Source of the DNA: Epiperipatus broadwayi | Lineage: Eukaryota; Onychophora; Udeonychophora; Euonychophora; Peripatidae | DNA length: 64,000 bases | Reading direction: 5' to 3' | NCBI GenBank assembly: GCA_028023455.1 | Contig: JAQFVV010006335.1 | Coordinates: 62,001-126,000 of the forward strand | Shown here: piece after piece, positions 1 through 9,097 of the stretch | How positions within the stretch are numbered: position 1 is the first letter of the stretch | Layout: the number at the start of each line of letters is the position of its first letter | Program-made: the position numbers and the translations under genes | Notes under the pieces: generated by a model | What the model was told of the DNA's origin: nothing | Seen by the model: the letters and a program-made list of their open reading frames with translations, nothing else | Database searches by the model: none

Positions 1-763
1 GCATCAGTGGTATGAGATAGTGTGGATAGTTAATGGGTTCTTCAAAGTCTAAGTTCAAATTCCCTATATAATACTATGCATCATTTTTCTGGTAAAATAT
101 TATTGAAGAGCTGCTTCATAGGTAAAAAATAAGTTGGTAGAATTTAACTTTGAGGAAATCTTTTAAGAAGCTGTTAGGCATAATTTATGACACCATTACA
201 ATTGTGGAAAATTGTCAGATAAGACATTTGTTACAAAATTTTCTCAGCCTACTTTTGATATATGCTTCCAAGAACAGATTTGTATTTTTTTCTAGAGTCA
301 TCTACTGTAAGATTGAGCAATCAGTAATATCAAATGGTAGTATTATAACATCTACTAGTTATAGCTTTGGTTCTAAATATTTACTGACAAAAGTAATTAT
401 TAAAACTACTCTGCTAATATAAAATAGCATTGTTATTATGTTTATTGATTTCTCAAGGTTTTAGTAGTTTTTTCTATAGTGAAGTTCACCAAATCTGTTG
501 GATGATTAAACCATAGACAATTCTCTAAGGAATATTGGGCCAGAGATTAAAAATTTTCTAAAGAAATTTCTCTCATTCCCCAGAGCAAATGAGCTCTTAA
601 ACTTAAAATTCAAAAACAAATTAAAGGAACTCATATTCATTTATTATCTTGGCAAATAAATTTAACTTCTATTTCAATTATTTCTAAAATCACAAGTTAA
701 TGGCGTCAAAGTCATAAATATTTATTAAAAGAGATTATTTAATTATTTCGTTTTTTTTTTTAT
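1..763. other. Unassigned AT-rich DNA
   Basis: No gene, RNA or clear repeat was recognised here. The longest open frame (150-422, about 90 codons, no ATG at its first codon) is rich in Leu, Ile, Ser and Phe as expected of random AT-rich DNA. The stretch could belong to the body of the Penelope relic that follows, but I could not align it. Confidence 0.5.
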
Positions 764-860
764 TCTCTTTTAATGAAGATTTATGATTCTGAAGCTATAG
801 ACTTTTAAAACTTATTTTGATTTTAAATTTAAGTGGAATACGAATTCAAATTGTGGAAAG
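764..860 (+). pseudogene. Penelope-like element, 3' tail relic
   Basis: The stretch around 775-797 shares a 17-base exact match (atttatgattctgaagc) with the end of the Penelope ORF at 30,625-30,650, where it encodes KIYDSEA. The following 60 bases align with that element's last codons only with several changes. Stops interrupt the reading frame, so this is a decayed copy of the extreme C-terminus after the GIY-YIG nuclease domain. The rest of the element upstream is not recognisable. Confidence 0.5.
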
Positions 861-1945
861 GAAGGGTGTGTGTATATGTTTTGTTGTGTTATTTGCCTTG
901 GTGGAAAAACAACATTTAATTTTTAATAACGATTTAATTGTAAATAGATGTTCTTTGTTTATATATATATAAGCCTTTTAATTGTAATTATAAAAGTGAT
1001 AATGATATTATTTTAACGCACCTATATATATATATATAATTGCTGTGAATAGATTATCCAGTACACTTTTTTACTATTTAAAATGTGAACAACTATTCAT
1101 TATTTTCATTCTTTTCGCTGTCTTTCCATTTTGTCTTTGAGATAGCATTAGTATGTAGTATGCATCAATTAATTCCTAATATTTAAATTTTAATTCAAAT
1201 TTGAAAATCTCACAGTTGTTTTAAATCATCTAATGTATGTTTTGCTTTTCTTTCTGTTTAAAATCTTTAATTAAAATCGTTTTTTATTTACAAACATTTG
1301 ATGCTTGAATGAAAAGTAACTTTATTTATTTATTTACTGTTTGTTTTTCTTGGCAATAAACTTTAAACAAATGACTTCTGAAATCACTTGCTAAAACTGA
1401 AAACATTTGCATTACATCAATCAGTTCTTGATTTATCAGCAGTTGAATTAAATTGTGACAAGTTTCAGATAATATTCTGAGTGTAATAAACATCCATTAA
1501 GATCTGATTGCAAGTTAAATTGTTGATAATTTTATCTGTCAGTAGGAAGTGTAAAACATTTTCCTTTTTAAAAATGATGAACAGCTTGTACAAAGTGATG
1601 CCAGACAATCAATCTCTAAGAAGTAAACAAATTTTCATAAATTGCTATTTTACTTTAAAATTTTGATATATATAAAGCATGAGATGGTATATAATATCAT
1701 ATAATAATACATGTAATTGATTTTAAATTATAACTCTCATATAAAAATATTTATTTTGATTAACAAGATTTGTGTTGAATTAAATAAGATTCAAATAAAT
1801 TGAAGATGTATATATTAACCTAATTCTCTGTTGGCCATTCTGAGACACTTTTATTCCTAACTATGGTAATAGAATGAGTTCAATTTTGTCAATCTATTTG
1901 TCTATTATTGACTGAAAGCAGATGTTATAATTAATTACTGTTATG
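861..1945. other. Unassigned AT-rich DNA
   Basis: I see no gene or assignable repeat. A short (TA)n run lies at about 1,023-1,039. The AT-rich sequence has stops in all frames. Confidence 0.5.
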
Positions 1946-2265
1946 CACAGAGGCAAAACTTCCCATACAGTAGCACCACTCATTGCAAACCAGAGTAATC
2001 AATGTATGCGAGAAGGCTTGTGCATAAAATCCCCCAATCTAGTGCCTATTTATCCAATATCCCCAGAATAGTTTCTAGCTTGTGGGCTTTTATCAGTGAG
2101 GAACCTTGAATTTAGGAGCACTGCAGCTAGATCTTATGATATAATAGCATCCACCTTTTACTTTTTTAGCTAACTATAAAGCGTTGAGTCCAAAATAAAA
2201 ACACAACAATGATTACTCTGATTTGCACTGAGTGGCACTAAAATATGAAGAGTTTTGCCTCTGTG
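1946..2265 (-). mobile_element. Inverted-repeat element, copy A of the hammerhead-type repeat family
   Basis: The ends form imperfect terminal inverted repeats of about 59 bp: 1,946-2,004 pairs with 2,207-2,265, both reading inward from cacagaggcaaaac. The interior resembles 13,923-14,106 (opposite strand) and 34,489-34,655 (same strand), so this is a dispersed family. The minus-strand interior carries a decayed hammerhead-like core. No protein is encoded. The structure suggests a MITE or other non-autonomous element; no target-site duplication could be fixed. The family name is unknown to me. Confidence 0.6.
2060..2102 (-). ncRNA. Decayed hammerhead-ribozyme-like core (copy A)
   Basis: On the minus strand, TCCTCA is followed by CTGATAA, a short AGC/GCT hairpin, then GAAAC and TGGGGA. 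TCCTCA and TGGGGA pair as helix I with one G.U pair. The core differs from the hammerhead consensus at G8 (A instead of G) and at the cleavage triplet (TTC rather than GTC). It is therefore expected to be inactive and is read as a fossil of the motif preserved at 42,172-42,212. Confidence 0.4.
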
Positions 2266-2703
2266 GAAAACAGATGGTTTAAGCCTGAAGAATGATCATG
2301 TGATGATTGATGGTTTAACTATAGTTATGCAATGAATTGGATTTTGAATACCCCTTTTCCATCTTTTATTATATGCAGAGGCATGGTTTGAGGCATTAAA
2401 AAAACTAAGCAGGGGAAATTATTAATGCTGATTTCATCCTACTGAGGACTCATAACATCTCTCACCACTAACTATGGTAATATAATGGATTGTATATTAA
2501 TAAGTCTTTGTACAACTTTATTATATGCAAGGATAGAATGTATTTAGTAGACAACTGAATGAAAACTCTCACTTTTATGCAATAAAAAACTAGGCAGGTT
2601 AAATTAGTCATGTACATTTTATAAATTTTTGTGGTTTCAGTTCTCATTATAATGTGATTACTCATGTGGAAAATAGACAAAGTTAGGTTGCTCACTAACA
2701 TAC
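2266..2703. other. Flank of copy A up to the LTR element
   Basis: A piece near 2,290-2,325 (gatcatgtgatg followed by a TTGGTGG-like run) also occurs beside the related repeats at 24,595 and 34,635, so the dispersed unit probably extends past its inverted repeats. The remainder is unassigned AT-rich DNA. The last four bases, atac (2,700-2,703), are a candidate target-site duplication of the LTR element that starts next. Confidence 0.45.
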
Positions 2704-4946
2704 TTTACCGTGCCCTTCGTGCTCGTGCACCAGCTCCCTATTAAACCGTTCCTAAAAGGAATTGTGAGCTCCAAAACAAACATGATACAGCGTAAAGATT
2801 TATTTATTTTTTCTTATATCAATAGTTGTTCATTATCAACACAAGAGGGCGCCAGATACGATGATTTGATTCACAATTTAATTTCTCGCATCATCTTACG
2901 TCATATCAAAACGATTTTGAAGTCTAATCCCTGCCCATAAGCTCGAACTCCCAGCATGGACCAATAGGGGTCACTCAGGGTTGCGATGTAATTGCCTTCA
3001 AGACTATTATTCTGGCAAATGACACAATATTAACCAATGGATAAGAAGATCGGTTGATTAACAGATCGGTCCAAGCATTGGACGGGATCATTGGTTATTT
3101 ATAACTAATACGAATATTCGGTTGAGGCATCATTAGAACAAACAATTAGACGCTTATAATATCATCCCCCCTTTTATCATACAGTCCAATAGAATTATTT
3201 ATACTAGCTCCATTGACATTTACTTATATTTATTAGTAATAGGCCCTCCCAACTCTTAAACCTAGGTTAACTACATTATAAGTATACATCGTGACTTACG
3301 GCACGATGTTTATGAATAAAATTTAAAGGAAATAAAAAAAACAAAAAAAAAATATAAGAAAGACAAATTTAAAAGTAAAATAATTACTTGCATGAATAAA
3401 TGTTAATTTTAATAATAATTTAAAAAAAAAATGTTTTAATTATAGAAAATGATTTGAGGAATGCTCGACTTGTTTAAATTAAAAAGTTTATTGATTATAA
3501 AAAAAAAAATGAAACATTGATTAATAGCTTTATTTGCACGCACATACGCGCATTCTCGCACTCGCACAGAAAAGAACATATTATGCACAATAAACATGGA
3601 TGATAAAATATATTTCCTCTTTTTACATTTTGAAATTAGGTGTGTGTTATAGTTTATCTGCGAAAGAAACTAATAATTCGGATCAAAGTTCATAACAGGA
3701 AAAGTCCTAAGATTTAAATATGAGGAACTATGTAGCATCTGATATTTTTATTTACGAGGGTTGAGATTAAAATAATAAGATTTAAATATGAGGGATTACG
3801 GATCATTTTATATTTGATTTACGAAAGTCGAATTTAATTAATTATGAGATTGCCTTTTAAGTTTACGTAAAGAATGAATGGAAGCATTATAAAAAAAATG
3901 TTTACCTAGGATTTTGCTTAGTCTTCTGCTGCTTCTAATTTGGTGAGGGTTCGAACCTGATAGATGATGTTTCCATAATACATGGTTATTCATTTCACAT
4001 AAGTTCAGCGTAGTATGTTTGGACAATTCTTGTATATTAAACGGAACAACGTCCTTAGACTGATTGGAGCACTATGTTCGGACGGTACTGTTGTTGATCA
4101 TTCATAGCTGTGGAGATGTTCTGGCGGTAAGAGCGTCGGTCAATCACTGAAGGGTTTCCTAGCCCATCATGATGATCGATGCTCTAAATGTTAATTTCAC
4201 AGTGATCATATTGGATAAACCGGATAGCAAAAAAAAGGAAAAAGAAATAAGTTCTAGGAGTGTGTAAAAAAAAGAAAAAGTGAGAAAAGCTTTTTTTTTA
4301 GATTTAGATTCATATTTATATGGGTTGGTTATTATCTGAGGATCGAATCTCCACCCAGAGTTCAATATTCTTTGAGTTGTCATTGGGGTCCGTGTCCTAC
4401 GTAATGTCCACTCAATCCATATGCTTGAGGCAATCTTAGGTTTATGCAATCTCACATTGCAATCTCAGTTAGAAAAAATTCATACTTATTCACACCTTTT
4501 ATGCATACATGTGTGCGTGTTTTAAGAGAACAATTTAACTTATATTAGTTTAAAAGTCGAGCATTTAATCTGTCTCAAAATCTCTTCTATAAGCTTTTAA
4601 CTTTCACTACAGTTATAATCTAAAACAAAACCCTTTTAATTACCCCCGTGGCATATACAAGTAGAAATCACTTATTGAGATTTAAAATGGCATATTAGTA
4701 ATACTTTATATTTTATTTTTTTAGAGAATATTATTATAGTAGATTATATGAAAGCCTTAAACTATTTAATCAGAAATATTAACATTTTATTTTACAATGT
4801 ATTTTATAACGCATTGAAAGAAAACTACATTTATTTTTTTTTCCCCTTTTTCATAAGTTGAAAGTGAAAGAAGAAAAAAAAAATATAGAGTGTTTACATT
4901 GCTCGTGTGTGTGCGTATATACCTGTACCGACTTTGTCTCGGTACA
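2704..4946 (-). repeat. 3' LTR of retrotransposon 1
   Basis: Near-identical to 9,098-11,339. The outer boundary is uncertain by about 10 bases because similarity fades at tttaccgtgccc. The inner end on the plus strand reads tcggtaca, the complement of TGTACCGA. The last 23 bases (4,924-4,946) form a small hairpin, tgtaccga with tcggtaca. An internal degenerate duplication of about 70 bp lies at 3,709-3,838. At 2.24 kb this LTR is long for an animal Ty3/Gypsy element. A 98-codon frame at 4,159-4,455 on the element's sense strand stays open, as does its counterpart in the other LTR. Confidence 0.85.
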
Positions 4947-4955
4947 TATCCCCGC
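4947..4955 (-). other. Polypurine tract of retrotransposon 1
   Basis: On the minus strand GCGGGGATA lies directly before the 3' LTR start TGTACC. A purine run at this position primes plus-strand DNA synthesis in LTR retrotransposons. It is short and the only G-rich run at the junction. Confidence 0.55.
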
Positions 4956-5594
4956 GATCCGTCTAAAATTAAAATGCGAGGCTTGGCATTTTAATTTTCA
5001 CAATAAAATTCCTTATTTTTGACCCCGCTTCGTGTGATTTTTAATCATTTATTTTAGCCGACTATCCTACAGTTCAACTCCCCCTCACATAAAGAAACGA
5101 AGTGGCAGGTCATGTGGTCAGGCTCGGATTGACACTTTACATTTGCGAACTAAACTCGAAAAAATCCCCTTTTTTTTTTTTTTTTTTTTACGAAGAGCGG
5201 GCATGCCATAATTGGAGATATCTTGCCCAGTCTGGTACAGGCACCCCGGGTGGAAGATTGGCATGGGGATGGACCTTTCCGAAGTCCCACGATGCAAGGT
5301 TACGAACATATAGGCATTCTCTTACGGCCTATCTAATGGAAGGCAGGAGGATGGTCATTTCCGAAGTCCCCTCTGCAAAATACGACAACATTTACGAGGT
5401 AGCGAATAATCTGAGTTATAGAACAATAAGCATTCAAAATATCCGAGCTCTGTACCTCCTAGCACAATGGGAAATATTGAGGGAAGGAACAATAATAGCG
5501 CACTCTCGCGATCCGGCTTTTTCTTTCTTTCTTTAGGCGGCATCCGCTTCCTTTCTCCGCATGTTTTCGAGCAACATATATTTTAGTCGGGGCG
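4956..5594 (-). other. Internal 3' region of retrotransposon 1, no recognised gene
   Basis: This lies between gag and the 3' LTR, where pol would be expected. I find no DSG or DTG protease motif, YxDD, or integrase zinc-binding motif in either strand. A poly-T run lies at about 5,169-5,189. An antisense frame at 5,102-5,536 is open for 144 codons, but it crosses the poly-T run and has no recognisable domain, so I do not call it a gene. Confidence 0.5.
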
Positions 5595-6572
5595 GGCGAT
5601 GTTCTTTTTAATTTAAACTGGCTTTCAGAAATATTAACTTATTTACCTCGAATAGTTTTGCTTTAGAAGAGTTATGACATTTATTCCTTTTCTCTCTTTA
5701 AATTATATTTTTTCTCTCATGTTTAGTTATCTGCGGTCTGCTTTGATTTAAAATAATGTTTTTATTCAACCCCCTTCCCCCCCTTGTTATTGAAGGATGC
5801 GATGCAATGTGTAAGTCCTTTCCGGTCCGAGGTCATTTTCCTTCAGTTACCATTGTTTATAAAGCGTGATCCAGTAATCGTATTCCTGTGGCAAATCCGT
5901 ACTCCGTCAACGTGTTTTTTAGACTATTAATTTTTCATCAGTATCGATCTGGTAGCTTTTCTATATGGTTCATGTCCCAGCCTCTCTATATGCCTTTCTG
6001 CCCTTCCGCTCGCTGAACTTCTGGCTATGGCATCCCCCATCTTGTGGATGGCTCGTTATCCCGGCTTAGCATCATCCGCCTGATGTCTTGTTGCTATGTT
6101 ATGTCTAATGGTCGAGATGATTTGCTCCTCCGTTTATGTGATACGTCGGTAGCTGCTGGAGGCTGGCCACCCGTCTGTAATAGAACTGCGTTATCGTCTC
6201 GTTAGATTTGAGCCTGCATTTTCTATTGATGATGAAAGCAGATCCACTCCTGTCTGGTAGCGTTCCAAAAGCTTCGTAGGATCTCTTCTCGATATTCTAC
6301 AAATGATCTGGGCTTAAACTCGATCGTTCGCCACCACTCCTAGCTGGCCCTTGCAGGTATGTGCTGGCAATATTGATTTTGTCTGGCTCCGGCTTTGAGG
6401 GCTCAGAAAACAGGCTCCGGGCACTCTCACGTGGTCCATCGGACTCTCGCTTTCACCTGCCCTGGAAGATCTCACTTTATTTGCCTTCGGCCCACGACTG
6501 CGTCGTTGTTCCCGCAGGTTTATTCTCAGTTCAAATTTCTTTTCCAAAGCCTCCAGACGCTGGGCCATAATA
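5595..6572 (-). pseudogene. Duplicate, damaged copy of the gag 3' half
   Basis: This aligns almost end to end with 7,114-8,090 at nearly equal length, but contains scattered one- to few-base indels and substitutions. In the intact copy the segment encodes the Gag capsid region; here only the stretch at 6,314-6,568 (LEKKFELRINLRE, then ESPMDHV) still reads in frame. The copy ends just before a 500-N gap. It may be a true tandem duplication, but the even length, indel-rich errors and adjacent gap make a misassembled or unpolished second haplotype more likely. Confidence 0.6.
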
Positions 6573-6595
6573 GCACGTAACTGAACGAAGCATTT

Positions 6596-7095
6596 NNNNN
6601 NNNNNNNNNNNNNNNNNNNNNNNNNNNNNNNNNNNNNNNNNNNNNNNNNNNNNNNNNNNNNNNNNNNNNNNNNNNNNNNNNNNNNNNNNNNNNNNNNNNN
6701 NNNNNNNNNNNNNNNNNNNNNNNNNNNNNNNNNNNNNNNNNNNNNNNNNNNNNNNNNNNNNNNNNNNNNNNNNNNNNNNNNNNNNNNNNNNNNNNNNNNN
6801 NNNNNNNNNNNNNNNNNNNNNNNNNNNNNNNNNNNNNNNNNNNNNNNNNNNNNNNNNNNNNNNNNNNNNNNNNNNNNNNNNNNNNNNNNNNNNNNNNNNN
6901 NNNNNNNNNNNNNNNNNNNNNNNNNNNNNNNNNNNNNNNNNNNNNNNNNNNNNNNNNNNNNNNNNNNNNNNNNNNNNNNNNNNNNNNNNNNNNNNNNNNN
7001 NNNNNNNNNNNNNNNNNNNNNNNNNNNNNNNNNNNNNNNNNNNNNNNNNNNNNNNNNNNNNNNNNNNNNNNNNNNNNNNNNNNNNNNNNNNNNNN
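6596..7095. other. Assembly gap (500 N)
   Basis: Exactly 500 consecutive N. The round number indicates a scaffolding gap of unknown real size. It separates the two copies of the gag 3' half. Confidence 0.98.
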
Positions 7096-7448
7096 CGAAG
7101 CTTACAGCGGAATGGCGATGTTCTTTTTTAATTTAAACTGGCTTTCATAAATATTAACTTATTTACCTCGAATAGTTTTCTTTAGAAGAGTTATGACATT
7201 TATTCCTTTTCTCTCTTTAAATTATATTTTTTCTCTCATGTTTAGTTATCTGCGGTCTGCTTTGATTTAAAATAATGTTTTATCAACCCCCCTTCCCCCT
7301 TGTTATTGTATGATGCGATGCAATGTGTAAGTCCTTTCCAGTCCGAGGTCATTTTCCTTTAGTTACCGTTGTTTATAAAGCGTACTCCGGTATTCGTATT
7401 CCTGTGGCAAATCCGTGTTCGTCAACGTGTTTTTAGACTAATTTTTCA

Positions 7449-8333
7449 TCAGTATCGATCTGGTGGTAGCTTTCTTCTATATGGTTCATGTCCCAGCCTC
7501 TCTATATGCCTTTCCCGTCCTTCCGCTCGCTTGAACTTGGCTATGGCATCCCCCATCTTGTGGATGCCCTCGTCATCCCGGCTTAGCATCATCCGCCTGA
7601 TGTCTGTTGGCATGTTATGTCTAATGGTCGAGATGATTTGCTCCTCCGTCATGTGATACGCCGGTAGCTGCTGGAGGCTGGCCACCTGCCTGTAATAGAA
7701 CTGCGTTATCGTCTCGTTAGATTTGAGCCTGTATTTTTCATTGATGATGTGAAAGTAGATCCACTCTTGTCTGGTAGCGTTCCAAAAGCTTCGTAGGATC
7801 TCTTCTCGATATTCTACAAATGATCTGGGCTTAAACTCGATCGTTCGCCACCAATCTCTAGCTGGCCCTTGCAGGTATGTGCTGGCAATATTGATTTTGT
7901 CTGGCTCCGGCTTTGAGGGCTCAGAAAACAGGTTCCGGGCGCTCTCCACGTGGTCCATCGGACTCTCGTTTTCACCTGCCCTGAAGATCTCAATTTTTAT
8001 TTGCCTTTCGGCCCACGACTGGCTCGGTTCCCGCAGGTTTATTCTCAGTTCAAATTTCTTTTCCAACTCCTCCAGACGTTTGGCCATAATTTCTCTCGGT
8101 ACGTTCTGTTGTGGCTCGATTCCTTCTACCTTTCTATTTATCGCGTCCACCTTTTGTCTTACGTCTTCCAGCTCTGCCTTTGCTGTTATCACTTCAGTCT
8201 TCGTTTCTTCTATTTCAGCTTTTGCTGCACCGACCTCTATTTTTATTGAGGTAATCTCCGTCTTTACTTCGTCAATCTTTATTTCTTCCTCTTTGCTCTG
8301 GTCCTCCTCTGACTCTCCTGTGTTTCCCTTCAA
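7449..8333 (-). CDS. Gag capsid region of retrotransposon 1
   Basis: Encodes 294 residues if read from a TTG at 8,333. No ATG opens the frame, so it is probably the continuation of the upstream gag frame (8,330-8,611) after a one-base shift. Residues 10-100 are Glu/Lys-rich and predicted coiled coil. From about residue 115 the sequence fits a retrotransposon Gag capsid: FRAGENESPMDHV, then LQGPARDWW at 154-162, KPRSFVEY at 168-175, SFW at 182-184 and ITQFYYRQV further on. The same landmarks recur in the Gag at 55,500-56,666. No CCHC zinc knuckle follows; the protein ends PPDRY. Its role would be particle assembly and RNA packaging in the cytoplasm. Confidence 0.75.
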   Translation of the reverse strand: MKGNTGESEEDQSKEEEIKIDEVKTEITSIKIEVGAAKAEIEETKTEVITAKAELEDVRQKVDAINRKVEGIEPQQNVPREIMAKRLEELEKKFELRINLREPSQSWAERQIKIEIFRAGENESPMDHVESARNLFSEPSKPEPDKINIASTYLQGPARDWWRTIEFKPRSFVEYREEILRSFWNATRQEWIYFHIINEKYRLKSNETITQFYYRQVASLQQLPAYHMTEEQIISTIRHNMPTDIRRMMLSRDDEGIHKMGDAIAKFKRAEGRERHIERLGHEPYRRKLPPDRY

Positions 8334-8611
8334 TAATTTTCATATCTCCCTAATGAATTCCCCTCTCTCCTCCTTCTCTCTTTCCTTCTTTCTTCTTCTC
8401 TGTCCTCTTCCCTTTTCCTTCTTTCTTCTTCTCTGTACCTCTCTCTCTTCCTTCTTTCTTCCCTATCTTCCCTCATCTCTATCATCATTTGGCTCATCAT
8501 TTTAAGAAGCATTTTTATTTCTGATTCAGCCTCTTCTTTAACATCTATCTTTTTGAACGTTATAGGGCTCTCCCCTGTCTCCTCCCATGCAGTATCGTTA
8601 TTGCTGTCCAT
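8330..8611 (-). CDS. Gag N-terminal region of retrotransposon 1
   Basis: Starts at an ATG (MDSNNDTAWEE), 93 codons. Its first residues resemble the start of the second element's Gag (MDESGNDG). Residues 50-85 are a run of Glu and Arg encoded by a purine-rich tract, probably a charged coiled coil. The frame ends at a TGA where the capsid frame begins in the -1 register with an overlap of a few bases. No canonical X XXY YYZ slippery heptamer is visible, so an indel (mutation or sequencing error in the purine tract) is more likely than programmed frameshifting. Confidence 0.65.
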   Translation of the reverse strand: MDSNNDTAWEETGESPITFKKIDVKEEAESEIKMLLKMMSQMMIEMREDREERRKRERYREEERRKREEDREEERRKERRRREGNSLGRYENY

Positions 8612-9071
8612 TTATGATTTAATAAAGGAAAAAATTTTTTTCCCTTTTTTCCTTCCCTTCCTTTCCTCTCTCTATTTATATTTAAAATGTTACAACTTTT
8701 TGTTGATGCTTAAAGGAACGTGATTTTTTTTTTTTTTTTTTTTTATTTATGATAAGAAGTGATTAATCGACGTCCGCACCCCCATCTCCCGCTATTTTTT
8801 TTTTTTCTCCCTTTTTCTCCCTTTTTTTTATTTATTTCGCTCCGGCTCCAAGTGTTTTATTAAAAGATTTGCGATATTGTGAATCGCTGTATTTTGTTCC
8901 ATTTGTTATTTTCCTTTTCTCCCTTTTCCTTCCCTTTCTATTTGTCCAAACTTTCGTTTACGTGAAAAAAAAAATTTTTTTTACCTCTTTTCAGTTTTGC
9001 GTCTTTCACGAGGTTCGGCCACTTTTGGCTAATGTCTTGATTTGCTTCTCTCCGAAACATTATTTATATTA

Positions 9072-9092
9072 GCCTCACGTTTGGAAGCGCCA
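9072..9092 (-). other. Primer-binding-site candidate of retrotransposon 1
   Basis: On the minus strand TGGCGCTTCCAAACGTGAGG begins 5 bases after the 5' LTR. TGGCG starts are common in retroelement primer sites complementary to tRNA 3' ends. The second element has TGGCG at the same position. The priming tRNA cannot be named from this alone. Confidence 0.55.
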
Positions 9093-9097
9093 TTTTA

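Noticed and set aside
2710-2940. 73-76 codon frame present in both LTRs (also 9,113-9,334), antisense to the element
   Set aside because: The two copies are alike only because they are LTRs of one recent insertion; no motif, and it lies on the opposite strand to gag.
3940-3960. B-box-like ggttcgaacct inside the LTR of element 1 (also in the other LTR)
   Set aside because: The word is self-complementary, so a match on either strand is likely by chance; no A box or tRNA stems nearby.
5102-5536. 144-codon frame antisense inside LTR element 1
   Set aside because: It includes a poly-Phe run from poly-T, lies antisense to the element and matches no motif.
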